This document shows positions 48,545 to 57,915 of a stretch of 64,000 bases of DNA, in pieces. The DNA lies in the NCBI RefSeq assembly GCF_039543205.1, contig NZ_BAABJH010000001.1, positions 1,612,001 through 1,676,000 of the forward strand, given 5' to 3'. Made by a program: the position numbers and the translations under genes. The notes beneath the pieces were generated by a model. That model was not told where the DNA came from and did no database searches. It saw nothing but the letters and a program-made list of their open reading frames with translations. The stretch's first letter is position 1; every line of letters starts with the position of its first letter. The DNA is from Flaviramulus_B aquimarinus (GTDB lineage Bacteria; Bacteroidota; Bacteroidia; Flavobacteriales; Flavobacteriaceae).

Positions 48545-49915
48545 TTATTCCTTTACTAACGTAAAAGTCCACCAAGCGTCATTAGCTGCATCTATTTGAA
48601 TATCTAACTCTAATACATTGCCATCTAACACAGCCATGTAAGTTATTGAATCAGGTGCTGCTCCTGGACTACCTAATTCACCTCCATTAAATACTTTTGC
48701 TAATCCTAAAAAGGCTCCTTTTCCATCAAGGGTAAGTTCTCCGGCTGTTTCATCAAAAGAATACGTTGCCGAAGCTGTACCATCATGTGGAAATACTGGT
48801 GCACCACATGTTTCTGGATCAGTTCCTTGCCAAGCCTCTACCCATGTTTCTGATCCTAAAACATTTTGGAATGTTCCATCTTCATTAAATATGTATTGGT
48901 CATCATATAAACAATCTCTTTCTAAAACCTGATCAGCACTGATAGAAAACCAGCCCGGGTTGTTAAATCCTGGTCCAACTCCTAAAGATCCTGCTTGAGG
49001 TGCTAATTTCCATGTTCCAACAAGAGTCTCAACCTCTCGCACTAATGTAAAAGTCCACCAAGCATCATTTGCTGCATCTATTTGAATATCTAACTCTAAA
49101 GTATCTCCCACAAGTTCAGCCATATAAGTAATTGATTCAGGTGCTGCTCCTGGACTACCTAATTCACCTCCGTTAAATACTTTTGCCAAACCTAAAAATG
49201 CTCCTTTACCATCAATGGTAACTGTACCTCCTACTGCATCATATGTATATGTTGCTGAAGCTGTACCATCATGTGGAAATACTGGCGCCCCACAAGTTTC
49301 TGGATCAGTTCCTTGCCAAGCTTCTACCCATGTTTCTGATCCTAAAACATTTTGGAATGTTCCATCTTCATTAAATATATATAAATCATCATATAAACAA
49401 GCGCGTTCTAAAACCTGATCAGCACTGATTGAAAACCAACCCGGATTGTTGAATCCTGGTCCGACACCTAAAGATCCTGCTTGTGGTGCTAATTTCCAAG
49501 TACCTGCAATTGGATCACTTGGTGGTCCAGTTACTGGTGGAATGTATTCTGTTATAGTAATCTCTTTAGTTACAGATACATCGCTTGTACCCTGTAGCGA
49601 TGCTGTAACGGTAATAAAATAAGTACCGTCTTCATTTGGATACTCAAAAGTTACCATGGGTCCGCTTGTCGCTAAATTATCTGTATCAATATCTGGTGTT
49701 GTTCCAAAATCTACAGAATATATAATTCTGTTGTTGCTATTTACAGTTGTTGGAACAACTCCTATTTCTGTACCTTCAAGGTTTAGAGTTGCTATTACAA
49801 AATCTAATCCTTGTATTGAAATTATTTCGTTATCATCGTCTTCACATGATGTTATTACAATGCTTAAAAAAAGCGCTGCTAAAATGTAAAATCCTTTTTT
49901 AAATATATTGTTCAT
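48545..49915 (-). CDS. Surface glycan-binding lipoprotein with internal tandem duplication
   Basis: 456 residues: lipoprotein signal (FLSIVITSCEDD, Cys24), a PKD-like beta-sandwich (about 30-130), then two nearly identical repeats of about 150 residues (starting GTWKLAPQAGSLGVGPGFNN; period 162 residues, 486 bp) each ending DAANDAWWTFTLV. The repeats are rich in Trp, Tyr and Asp/Asn, as in glycan-binding surfaces. Each has two Cys (ERxCLYDD and PETCGAP). It lies directly after SusD (25 bp), the usual place of a SusE/SusF-like or SGBP protein. Glycan binding is inferred. Confidence 0.82.
   Translation of the reverse strand: MNNIFKKGFYILAALFLSIVITSCEDDDNEIISIQGLDFVIATLNLEGTEIGVVPTTVNSNNRIIYSVDFGTTPDIDTDNLATSGPMVTFEYPNEDGTYFITVTASLQGTSDVSVTKEITITEYIPPVTGPPSDPIAGTWKLAPQAGSLGVGPGFNNPGWFSISADQVLERACLYDDLYIFNEDGTFQNVLGSETWVEAWQGTDPETCGAPVFPHDGTASATYTYDAVGGTVTIDGKGAFLGLAKVFNGGELGSPGAAPESITYMAELVGDTLELDIQIDAANDAWWTFTLVREVETLVGTWKLAPQAGSLGVGPGFNNPGWFSISADQVLERDCLYDDQYIFNEDGTFQNVLGSETWVEAWQGTDPETCGAPVFPHDGTASATYSFDETAGELTLDGKGAFLGLAKVFNGGELGSPGAAPDSITYMAVLDGNVLELDIQIDAANDAWWTFTLVKE
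48565..49500 (-). repeat. Tandem intragenic duplication, 486-bp period
   Basis: The segment beginning AAGTCCACCAAGC at 48565 recurs at 49051, and the two copies stay nearly identical in DNA through AATTTCCA, with scattered substitutions, many silent. The copy spacing (486 bp) preserves frame and encodes the two binding repeats of the lipoprotein. Confidence 0.85.
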
Positions 49916-49940
49916 TTTTTTTATGTTTAAGTTTAGTTTA

Positions 49941-51509
49941 TTAGTTATTGTATCCTGGGTTTTGTCCCCACCTTTCTTGAGCTTGAGCTAATTCTATTTC
50001 TACTAAAGGGATAGGGAATAATTCATTTTTATTTTCTTTAAAAATTATATCCTCGAAACCTTCTGGCTTTGAAGCGTTGTACGCATCGAAAGCTGCTTTT
50101 GCTCTTCCTGTTCTAACCAAATCAAAGAATCGAAGGCCTTCACCTGCAAATTCTTTGCGGCGTTCGTTAAAAATAGCGTCTTCAAGAGATCCTTCACTAG
50201 AATCGTAATCGTTGCTATTGTTACCATAAGCTCTAGCTCTTACTAAGTTTAAGTAAGTTTCTGCATTAGCGCCTCCACTTTTTTCTTCTGCTTCTGCAGC
50301 CATTAAAAGTACATCGGCATATCGAATGGCTCTATAATTAGTTTGGTGAGTAAGCTCCGGAGTTGCTGCATTTCCAGCTTTGTCGTTCTTTCTTGGCATG
50401 TATTTATGATTATAGAACCCCGTATCTTCTCTTGGTGGAGAGTATTTCGTATTATCTTCTAAATCTCTAAGCTCTCTTAAATCTAAAATGGTAGCGCTCC
50501 TTCTCATATCATCTTCATCGAAGATATCATACAAGGCTTGAGATGGCAACATAAAGCCCCATCCTGAAGCATAAACAGGATCATCAAAAGGAGATCTTGG
50601 TCCGTTAAACTGAACAAAGTATGACCCTTCACTACATTTAATACAATCCCAGCTCGCGCCTTCGATATTTGTGTATTGAATTTCAAATACGGATTCTGGG
50701 CCGTTTTCACCTTCGGTTAAAAACATACTCATATAATCATCTCCCATAGTCAAACTATATTGGTTACTTGAAATAACTTGATTAAGTACCGTAGCGGCAT
50801 CTGCATGCTTTCCATCAAATAAATAAACCTTGCCCAATAAAGCCTGAGCAGCACCTTTAGTTACTTTGTAAGGTAAATCTTGTGTTACTGGTAAATTAGG
50901 TATGGCTTCTTTTAAATCTTCCTGTACAAGAGCATAAACAGCGGAAATACTTCCTACTCTTTCTAAGCTAAGTTGCTCTCCTGCCAATATTTGAGCGTCT
51001 ACAATTCTATTAGCGCCATTTCGTTCTTCAATCTTTAACGGAACATCACCAAAAAATTTAGCCAACTCGAACGTATAATAGGCTCTTAAAAAATAGCCTT
51101 GTGCTAGAATAGCTTCTTTACCTGTAAAATCTAGCTTATCTTTATTAGCTAGTAAATAATTTACACGGTTAATTCCTGCATACATTAATTGCCAAATAGC
51201 TCTTAATTGTTCTTCATCGGAAGGGCTTATTGTTAAATAATTTACACGTTGAATTACTGGTTGATCTTCGGCAAATGCATCTCCTCCAGATCCATAATCA
51301 TCTGAAGCTGGAACAGCAAGCGTTACGTTCTCATATGTTGCTTGTAATAAATCATAAGCTCCAATTAAGGCGGATTCATATTCTTCAGCTGTATTGAAAA
51401 AATCTTCGGCAACAGGGCCTATGGGATCCACTTCAACAAAGTCATCGCAAGATGAATAAGTAACAAGTACGACTATTAGTAAGTACTTTAATATTTCAAT
51501 TTTCTTCAT
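49941..51509 (-). CDS. SusD/RagB-family glycan-binding lipoprotein
   Basis: 522 residues, typical SusD length, with a lipoprotein signal (LLIVVLVTYSSCDDF, Cys21). It has the N-terminal DFFNTAEEYESALIGAYDLL, the TPR-like ILAQGYFLRAYYTFELAKFFGDVPL segment, a late RYADVLLMAAEAEEKSGG and the C-terminal RRKEFAGEGLRFFDLVRTGRA...LFPIPLVEIELAQ, all SusD hallmarks. It forms the lid on the SusC channel and binds the incoming glycan at the surface. It is 11 bp from SusC. Confidence 0.97.
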   Translation of the reverse strand: MKKIEILKYLLIVVLVTYSSCDDFVEVDPIGPVAEDFFNTAEEYESALIGAYDLLQATYENVTLAVPASDDYGSGGDAFAEDQPVIQRVNYLTISPSDEEQLRAIWQLMYAGINRVNYLLANKDKLDFTGKEAILAQGYFLRAYYTFELAKFFGDVPLKIEERNGANRIVDAQILAGEQLSLERVGSISAVYALVQEDLKEAIPNLPVTQDLPYKVTKGAAQALLGKVYLFDGKHADAATVLNQVISSNQYSLTMGDDYMSMFLTEGENGPESVFEIQYTNIEGASWDCIKCSEGSYFVQFNGPRSPFDDPVYASGWGFMLPSQALYDIFDEDDMRRSATILDLRELRDLEDNTKYSPPREDTGFYNHKYMPRKNDKAGNAATPELTHQTNYRAIRYADVLLMAAEAEEKSGGANAETYLNLVRARAYGNNSNDYDSSEGSLEDAIFNERRKEFAGEGLRFFDLVRTGRAKAAFDAYNASKPEGFEDIIFKENKNELFPIPLVEIELAQAQERWGQNPGYNN

Positions 51510-51520
51510 AACTATTTTTT

Positions 51521-54500
51521 TTAAAAATTTAAGTTAACACCTATAAGGTAGGTTGATGCAACAGGATAAAACCCTTTATCTATACCATTTCCAAGCGGGG
51601 CATCAGAGCCAGCAGAGGGGTCGTACCCAGTATAATCAGTAATGGTAAATAAATTATTACCAGAGATGTAAAACCTTAGTTTACTAATCCCTGTATTTTC
51701 AAGGGCATCTGGACTAATCGTATAACCAAGTTGTATGTTTTGCAAACGTACAAAAGAGGCGTCTTCTACAACAAAATCTGAAAACAAGTCGGTATTAATA
51801 CTAGCTCCAGCAACAGCTCGTGGAACCGAATTACTTGTTCCCGTACCTTGCCATCTGTCTAACATATATGTACCTCTGTTTGCAAATAAATCTTTTCGTT
51901 CATAATCTCTTACCATGTCGTTGCCTATTGAGGCAAAAGCATTGGCACTAAAGTCTAGGTTTTTATAAGAAAACCCAATGTTAAGGCCCATAGTTACATC
52001 GGCTATAGGGTCTCCTATGTTTGTTCTATCACCATCATCAATATAACCATTACCATTCGTATCAACAAATTTTAAATCGCCTGCTTCTGCTCCTGAGTGG
52101 TATACACCATCGTTATCTGTAGCGCCAGCGTTTAAAGCATCAATTTCTGCTTGTGTTTGGTATATCCCATTGGTTTGATAACCATGAAAGTACCCTAATG
52201 GTAAACCAGGTACCATTCGTGCTATACCCGTTTGACTTATCCCTACACCAAACTCTGCTTCTCTCGGTGCTAATTCACCGTTTAATGAGGTTACTTCGTT
52301 TTCTAAAAAAGTAACATTGTAGCTTATATTAAATTTGAAATCTTCTGAAAAATTATCATCATACCCAATCTTAAATTCAAGTCCTCTATTTCGAACAGTT
52401 CCTGCATTAATAAGTGGATCTGATGATCCAGGTGCGCCAACACCGGTAGTTCCTGATGATTGAGGTGCAATTAACAGGTCTTTTGTTTGCTTTTCAAAAG
52501 CATCGGCTGTTAAGCTTATTTTATTATTAAATAATCTAGCATCAAAACCAATGTTTGCTGTTTCTTGCTCTTCCCATTTTAAATTTAAATTACCTAGTTT
52601 ACCGGCTCCAACACCATTAGGTAAATCATTTACATCAACAATTGATGGGTCACCAGAATCAATAGTAGCTTCTCCATTTAATCGGGTAAGAAAGGCAAAA
52701 TCATCAATTCTATCATTACCTATAATACCGTAACTCGCTCTAAATTTTAATGAATTTATCCATTTGCTGTCTTGCATAAAATTTTCATCAGATACATTCC
52801 AACCTATAGATCCTGAAGGGAAATACCCAATATTATTGTTGTTTTCAGTAGAAAATCTTGAAGATACATCTCTACGCATAACACCAGACAATAAATATTT
52901 ACCTTTATAGCTATACTGTACTCTAGCAAAGGTTGAAGATAAACGAGAATCAAATTGATCATTACCTAAGCCTATTTCTGTTTCAGTAAATCGATTTTCT
53001 ATTCTTCCTTGAACGGGATCAACTCGATCACCAATCCAACCATTATCGAAAGCATCAGAAGATGAGTTGCTACCATCTCTTAAAGCAAACCCTTGTTCGC
53101 CATAAAAGTGACCCCTTGTTCTAAAAACAGACATACCTAATAAAACAGTAACATCATGATCTTCTCCAAAAGTGTTATTATAATTAATGTAGTTATCCCA
53201 TGTGTAATCTGTAAATAGGGCACTATGGTCTACAATTTGGTTACCTCCAGCATATACAAGCTCACCTGTTTCTTCATCTATACTAGATGTTACGCCATTT
53301 ATGTTAGATGATTTTCCATTACCATAATCTACAACAGGTCTAAACACATCATCTAAAACATTAGAGTAGTTAATTTGAAATTTAGAACTTGCTGTAAAAT
53401 GTTCTAAAAATGTATAATCAAAACCAATAGTTGCACTATACTTGTCAACTTTTGTTGTATTGTATGTGTTTGCTATTTGAGCTAATGGGTTAATAATTTC
53501 AATTTGTGAAATGTCATTAGCCAATGAAAAATCGCCGTTTTCATCTCTAACTGGTAAGTCTGGATTTATATTGACTGTGCTATATAACACAGATCCAATT
53601 CCGCCTTCTGCTAAGTTATTTTTTTTAGAGTTAGTTATTAAAAGTGTTGAAGACATTTTTAGATTTTCTAATATATCATATTGATATCCTAACCTAAGAG
53701 TGGTACGTCTGTAATTAGATTTACTAGCACCAACGATACCGTCTTGATCTAAATGTGAAACACCAAATGTGTAAGCTGATTTTTCTGTACCACCACTACC
53801 ACTAAAATTCACATTTGATATAGCCGCAGTTCCGAAAACTTCATCTTGCCAATCTGTTCCCTCTTGTGGGTATACAAAAAACCTTGTGTCGTCTGCAGCA
53901 TCGTTAACATAAATTGCAAAATCTGTTGGTCCTAACAAATCAAGTTTTTTACTGGTTGTTTGAAATCCAGTATAAGCATCAAATTGAAATTTTAATTCTG
54001 AATTTTTTCTACCTGTTTTAGTTGTAATTAAAATAACCCCATTTGCACCACGCACACCATAAATACCGGCGGTTGCATCTTTTAGAACATTCATGCTCTT
54101 AATATCATTTGGGTTAATTACAGATAAATCTTCTATAACGTTACCATCTACTAATATTAATGGTTTGTTATCTCCGTTAGTTGTAATACCACGAATTCGA
54201 ATGTTGGAACCAGCTCCTGGCGAACCTGAATTAGAAGATACGTTTACACCAGCTATTTGACCCTGTAAAGCTTGTTCAACCCTTTGTGGGTTTAACTTTT
54301 CAATAGCCTTTGAATCTACTACAGCCACAGCACCAGTAACTTCCTTTTTCTTCTGGGTACCGTAACCAACCACAACGACTTCGTCTAGTTGGGCAAGATC
54401 TTCTTCTAACTGAATTGTTAGATTTGAACCATCGGCTACAACTATTTCTTTGGTTACATATCCAATGTAACTCACAGAAAGGGTTGAACCTATTTCTACA

Positions 54501-54685
54501 CCTGCAATGGTAAAGTTACCATCAAAATCGGTAACCGCCCCTTTGCTTGTGTTTTTTACAATAACATTTACACCTGGTATGGGAAACCCTGTGTTGTCTT
54601 GTACATTTCCACTAACATCTACATTTTGCGCGCTGGTAAAAGCCACAAAAAAGAGTGCTAGAATTTTTAAGAATGTTTGTCTCAT
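51521..54685 (-). CDS. SusC-type TonB-dependent glycan transporter
   Basis: 1054 residues: signal peptide (MRQTFLKILALFFVAFTSAQ), a carboxypeptidase-D regulatory-like domain (about 22-100), the TonB box DEVVVVGYGTQKKKEVTGAV, a plug domain (SGSPGAGSNIRIRGITT, LILVDGNVI, YGVRGANGVILITTK) and a 22-strand barrel ending in YLIGVNLNF with terminal Phe. It imports oligosaccharides across the outer membrane using TonB energy. It is the first gene of the SusCD unit. The regulator gene lies upstream on the same strand. Confidence 0.97.
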   Translation of the reverse strand: MRQTFLKILALFFVAFTSAQNVDVSGNVQDNTGFPIPGVNVIVKNTSKGAVTDFDGNFTIAGVEIGSTLSVSYIGYVTKEIVVADGSNLTIQLEEDLAQLDEVVVVGYGTQKKKEVTGAVAVVDSKAIEKLNPQRVEQALQGQIAGVNVSSNSGSPGAGSNIRIRGITTNGDNKPLILVDGNVIEDLSVINPNDIKSMNVLKDATAGIYGVRGANGVILITTKTGRKNSELKFQFDAYTGFQTTSKKLDLLGPTDFAIYVNDAADDTRFFVYPQEGTDWQDEVFGTAAISNVNFSGSGGTEKSAYTFGVSHLDQDGIVGASKSNYRRTTLRLGYQYDILENLKMSSTLLITNSKKNNLAEGGIGSVLYSTVNINPDLPVRDENGDFSLANDISQIEIINPLAQIANTYNTTKVDKYSATIGFDYTFLEHFTASSKFQINYSNVLDDVFRPVVDYGNGKSSNINGVTSSIDEETGELVYAGGNQIVDHSALFTDYTWDNYINYNNTFGEDHDVTVLLGMSVFRTRGHFYGEQGFALRDGSNSSSDAFDNGWIGDRVDPVQGRIENRFTETEIGLGNDQFDSRLSSTFARVQYSYKGKYLLSGVMRRDVSSRFSTENNNNIGYFPSGSIGWNVSDENFMQDSKWINSLKFRASYGIIGNDRIDDFAFLTRLNGEATIDSGDPSIVDVNDLPNGVGAGKLGNLNLKWEEQETANIGFDARLFNNKISLTADAFEKQTKDLLIAPQSSGTTGVGAPGSSDPLINAGTVRNRGLEFKIGYDDNFSEDFKFNISYNVTFLENEVTSLNGELAPREAEFGVGISQTGIARMVPGLPLGYFHGYQTNGIYQTQAEIDALNAGATDNDGVYHSGAEAGDLKFVDTNGNGYIDDGDRTNIGDPIADVTMGLNIGFSYKNLDFSANAFASIGNDMVRDYERKDLFANRGTYMLDRWQGTGTSNSVPRAVAGASINTDLFSDFVVEDASFVRLQNIQLGYTISPDALENTGISKLRFYISGNNLFTITDYTGYDPSAGSDAPLGNGIDKGFYPVASTYLIGVNLNF

Positions 54686-54747
54686 ATTAGTTTAGTTGTT
54701 TGAGTTTAAGTAAAACTAATTCTAAAAAATGAGGAATCCTTAATTAT

Positions 54748-54770
54748 TACCTAGACAAAAAGTATACATC
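54748..54770 (-). promoter_or_regulatory. Shared upstream box (SusC unit)
   Basis: Plus strand TACCTAGACAAAAAGTATAC followed by ATC, 63-85 bp upstream of SusC. Matches the TACC..ACAAAAA..ATACA pattern of four other locus promoters. Confidence 0.45.
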
Positions 54771-54907
54771 TCAAAAAAATATTTAAAAAAATGTCAAGCT
54801 TACAATACAAATAAGTTTATATTAAGGTATTGTTAAGGATTTGTTAAGGGTTTGCGTTTGATACAGCACAAATACGGATAGTCCGCCTAAACACCATTTA
54901 AAGCAAA

Positions 54908-54939
54908 TGTTGTGGTAATGTATAGGTTTAAACCTATAC
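54908..54939. promoter_or_regulatory. TGTTGTGG element and 20-bp palindrome upstream of SusC
   Basis: TGTTGTGG at 54908-54915 is followed by the perfect palindrome GTATAGGTTTAAACCTATAC at 54920-54939, which starts 11 bp after the regulator's stop codon. No T run follows on either strand, so a protein-binding site is more likely than a terminator. Confidence 0.5.
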
Positions 54940-54949
54940 TGTAGTGCTA

Positions 54950-57751
54950 TTATATTTCCAAAATATAGTCTGTAAGGCTCGTTTCATGGGGTAAATCCAT
55001 TTTTTTTCGCAACCTGTAGCGTTTTACCTCAACACTGCGCGAAGATATATTGAGTAACGGCGCGATTTCTTTTGATGATAGATTTAACCTTAAATATGCA
55101 CATAATCTCAAATCATTTGAAGTAAGTATGGGATGGACATTTTTAATCTTCTTTAAGAAATCTTTGTCAGCATTGTTAAACGCTTCTTCAAATACATGCC
55201 AATCATCTGAATTATTTAAATTCCTGTCAATAATCTTAATAACTTGTTTAATACTTTTACCATCTTGCGCGTTAAGCAATTCCTTTTTAATGCTGTCTAA
55301 AAACCCGTTCTTTTTTATTAAGCTCATTGTAGAAATACCCAGTTCTCTATTTTTATTTTCAATATCCTGTCTCAGTTTTTCATTATTAAACCTCATGAGT
55401 TGTTGTTTGTTTTCTAATTCTTTCAACTCCAACTCACGAGTTGTTTTTAGCAATAGTTTTTCTCTTTGTTGTTTATAATAACGTTTATAAACATTATGTA
55501 ATATGAAAGAGAACAATAAGGCTAAAAACACATATCCGGCTATCATAGTATTTGTTAAATACCAAGGCCTACCAATCCTAAAGCTGTATGACTCTATGTT
55601 TTTAGTAATTGTATTACCAACCCTAGCCCTGACTTTAAATACATATTTACCGTAAGGAAGGTTTTTAAATATAATAAATGGATTTGATGACCAGCTACTC
55701 CATTTAGGGTACATGCCTTCTAATTGAAACTGATACTCTTTATTTAGATATTTTTCAAAGTCGGCAACACTATAGTTAAACTCAATGTTGTTTTCTTCAT
55801 TTTTAAAAACCCCTTTTTCCTTTTTACTTACTAACTCAGCTTTAGAACCTATACTTTGTTTTGTTATAGAGTTAATTGAAACAAGAAACGATTGCTTCTC
55901 TAGTTTATCCAAATCTACTATAACAAACCCATTGGAGGTTCCTATTAAATATTTTTGACCTCTTATGTGTGAAATATTTTCATAACCTGTTAAGCCTCTA
56001 GGTAATGATTTAGAAAATGAAACTTTATTTACTTTTGGTATATTGCTTAATTTGCTAAGGTAGAGGTAGTTTAAATCTTTTTTTGAGAAGCCCCAAAGCA
56101 TATTACTCTTATCGTTAAACATGAGTTTGCCTGAGGTATAATCATCCTTTTTAAACAATGTGCTTAAAATAGTGTCTTTTATAAACTTGCTTTTAGATTC
56201 ATCATATTTAAACACACCTTCTTTATGGGAATATAATAATTCATTATTATACTTTATAAGGCTTGAATTTAATTCTTTGCCAATATCGGAATCCTTATCA
56301 ATGTTTAAAACTTTTGTAAAATCATCATCTACCTTAATTTTAAAAACCCCTTTATATTCATGGTTTACAAAGATATGATTGTCGTAAAATTCAAAATACT
56401 TACTAGATAGATCAAAGCCTTCAATTTTATTTTTAAACGTCCATTTATTATTAAGCTTTTGGATAATATACAGTCCATCATAATTACCCTGTAACAACAA
56501 GTCATCTCTACCAGCTATAGGTTTAATACCCCAAGTGCCTTGAAGTATTCCATTTATCTTTACGGCTGTATTATAATTAACTGTTGATGTTCCTGTGTCG
56601 TGTCCGCAAAATAAGGTGTTGTTTATTTCTGTTAAACTCCAAACAGCTTCTCGTATGCCTTTAACTAATTGAAAATCCTCTTTAACATCAACTCTTCTAT
56701 AAAACAAACCTTGATTGGTTCCTAAATATAAATAGTCTTTAAAAACCAAAGAGGTGTATACGGTGCCAATTTTTCCCTCTTCGTCTGTATAAAGGCTAAA
56801 TGGTGATTTTATATTAACACAGTTGATTCCGTTTTCTAAGGCTAACCAAATATTACTTTCTGCGTCTTCAAAAACCCAATGAACGGTATTATTGCTTAGT
56901 CCATGAATAACATCAATATTATAATCTATATTACCACTTTGAGTGAGGTGTAAAATACCGTTTGATCTGGTTCCTAAAATAAAACTACCATCTCTTAACT
57001 GTATACTTCTGAATACGCTAACTTTAGAAAGTGTTTCATTTGCTGAGATACTCCATTTGGTTAATGAGTTATCATCTAAAATATAGAATCCGTTATTTTC
57101 TGTTTCTACTAGAAGCTTACCTTCTTTAGCAAAAATATTAACTAATCTATTGTTCTTTAAAATAGGATTGTTAGATACTAATTTAGGTTTACCGTTTTCA
57201 ATTTTAAAAATACCATCTTTGGTTTTTTGGAAATAAATACTTTGATCTACTTTAAATATTTTATAAATAATGGTATCTGAATCTATAACATTATAGGTGT
57301 TGTTTGTTTTATCATATATATATATTCTTTTCAAAGACTGAAACAATATATAATCATCTATACTAATAATATTCCAGAATTCTTCTTCTTCTAAAAACTC
57401 AATTTCCAGGGACTCGGATAATGATGTATAATAGAGTAAACCTAGGTGATTTCTTTGCCAATAACCAAACTCACTATTACATCCTGTGTATATAAGGTTA
57501 TCAATAACATTAACGGAACGCATAATGGTTTCGTTAGGAGATAAATACAGTTGCCAATTTGCACCATTGTACTCTAGTAAACCCTTGTTGTTTGCAACGT
57601 AAATATTTTTTTCTTTTGATTGTGAAATGGACCAGTTTTGTATTTCGGCACCATAATCTTTTGAAGAGAAAACATCAATTGGTGGACGCTCTTGAGCCAA
57701 GGATATAACTGAAAAAAATAAACCGAAAAAAAAGAATTTAAGTAATTTCAA
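54950..57751 (-). CDS. Membrane-spanning triple-Y sensor with LuxR-type DNA-binding domain
   Basis: 933 residues: signal peptide (MKLLKFFFFGLFFSVISLAQ), a large periplasmic sensor of reg_prop-type beta-propeller repeats (about 22-640), a Y_Y_Y domain (about 645-725, GMYPKWSSWSSNPFIIFKNLPYGKY), one membrane helix (about 730-755), a cytoplasmic coiled coil and a LuxR-type helix-turn-helix (about 870-933, LNLSSKEIAPLLNISSRSVE). No histidine kinase or receiver domain is present, so it should signal directly from periplasmic ligand to DNA. Placed next to SusC, it is the probable regulator of the locus. Confidence 0.9.
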   Translation of the reverse strand: MKLLKFFFFGLFFSVISLAQERPPIDVFSSKDYGAEIQNWSISQSKEKNIYVANNKGLLEYNGANWQLYLSPNETIMRSVNVIDNLIYTGCNSEFGYWQRNHLGLLYYTSLSESLEIEFLEEEEFWNIISIDDYILFQSLKRIYIYDKTNNTYNVIDSDTIIYKIFKVDQSIYFQKTKDGIFKIENGKPKLVSNNPILKNNRLVNIFAKEGKLLVETENNGFYILDDNSLTKWSISANETLSKVSVFRSIQLRDGSFILGTRSNGILHLTQSGNIDYNIDVIHGLSNNTVHWVFEDAESNIWLALENGINCVNIKSPFSLYTDEEGKIGTVYTSLVFKDYLYLGTNQGLFYRRVDVKEDFQLVKGIREAVWSLTEINNTLFCGHDTGTSTVNYNTAVKINGILQGTWGIKPIAGRDDLLLQGNYDGLYIIQKLNNKWTFKNKIEGFDLSSKYFEFYDNHIFVNHEYKGVFKIKVDDDFTKVLNIDKDSDIGKELNSSLIKYNNELLYSHKEGVFKYDESKSKFIKDTILSTLFKKDDYTSGKLMFNDKSNMLWGFSKKDLNYLYLSKLSNIPKVNKVSFSKSLPRGLTGYENISHIRGQKYLIGTSNGFVIVDLDKLEKQSFLVSINSITKQSIGSKAELVSKKEKGVFKNEENNIEFNYSVADFEKYLNKEYQFQLEGMYPKWSSWSSNPFIIFKNLPYGKYVFKVRARVGNTITKNIESYSFRIGRPWYLTNTMIAGYVFLALLFSFILHNVYKRYYKQQREKLLLKTTRELELKELENKQQLMRFNNEKLRQDIENKNRELGISTMSLIKKNGFLDSIKKELLNAQDGKSIKQVIKIIDRNLNNSDDWHVFEEAFNNADKDFLKKIKNVHPILTSNDLRLCAYLRLNLSSKEIAPLLNISSRSVEVKRYRLRKKMDLPHETSLTDYILEI

Positions 57752-57862
57752 GATACAGGTTGTTTAGTTGTAGGGTTACTAAAGTAGTAAAAATAAGTAT
57801 TACCAATGCTACCGTATAGTATTTGTATGGCTAAAAATATAAAAATTATATATTAAAAAAAA

Positions 57863-57887
57863 GAAAACCCACCTTTTAGGTGGGTTT
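57863..57887 (-). terminator. Terminator after the DUF2807 gene
   Basis: AAAACCCACCT pairs with AGGTGGGTTTT (11 bp, 3-nt loop) and on the minus strand is followed by CTTTTTTTT. It is 28 bp past the stop at 57916. Confidence 0.9.
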
Positions 57888-57915
57888 TACAATATAGTTT
57901 AAGTTCAATTATTAT

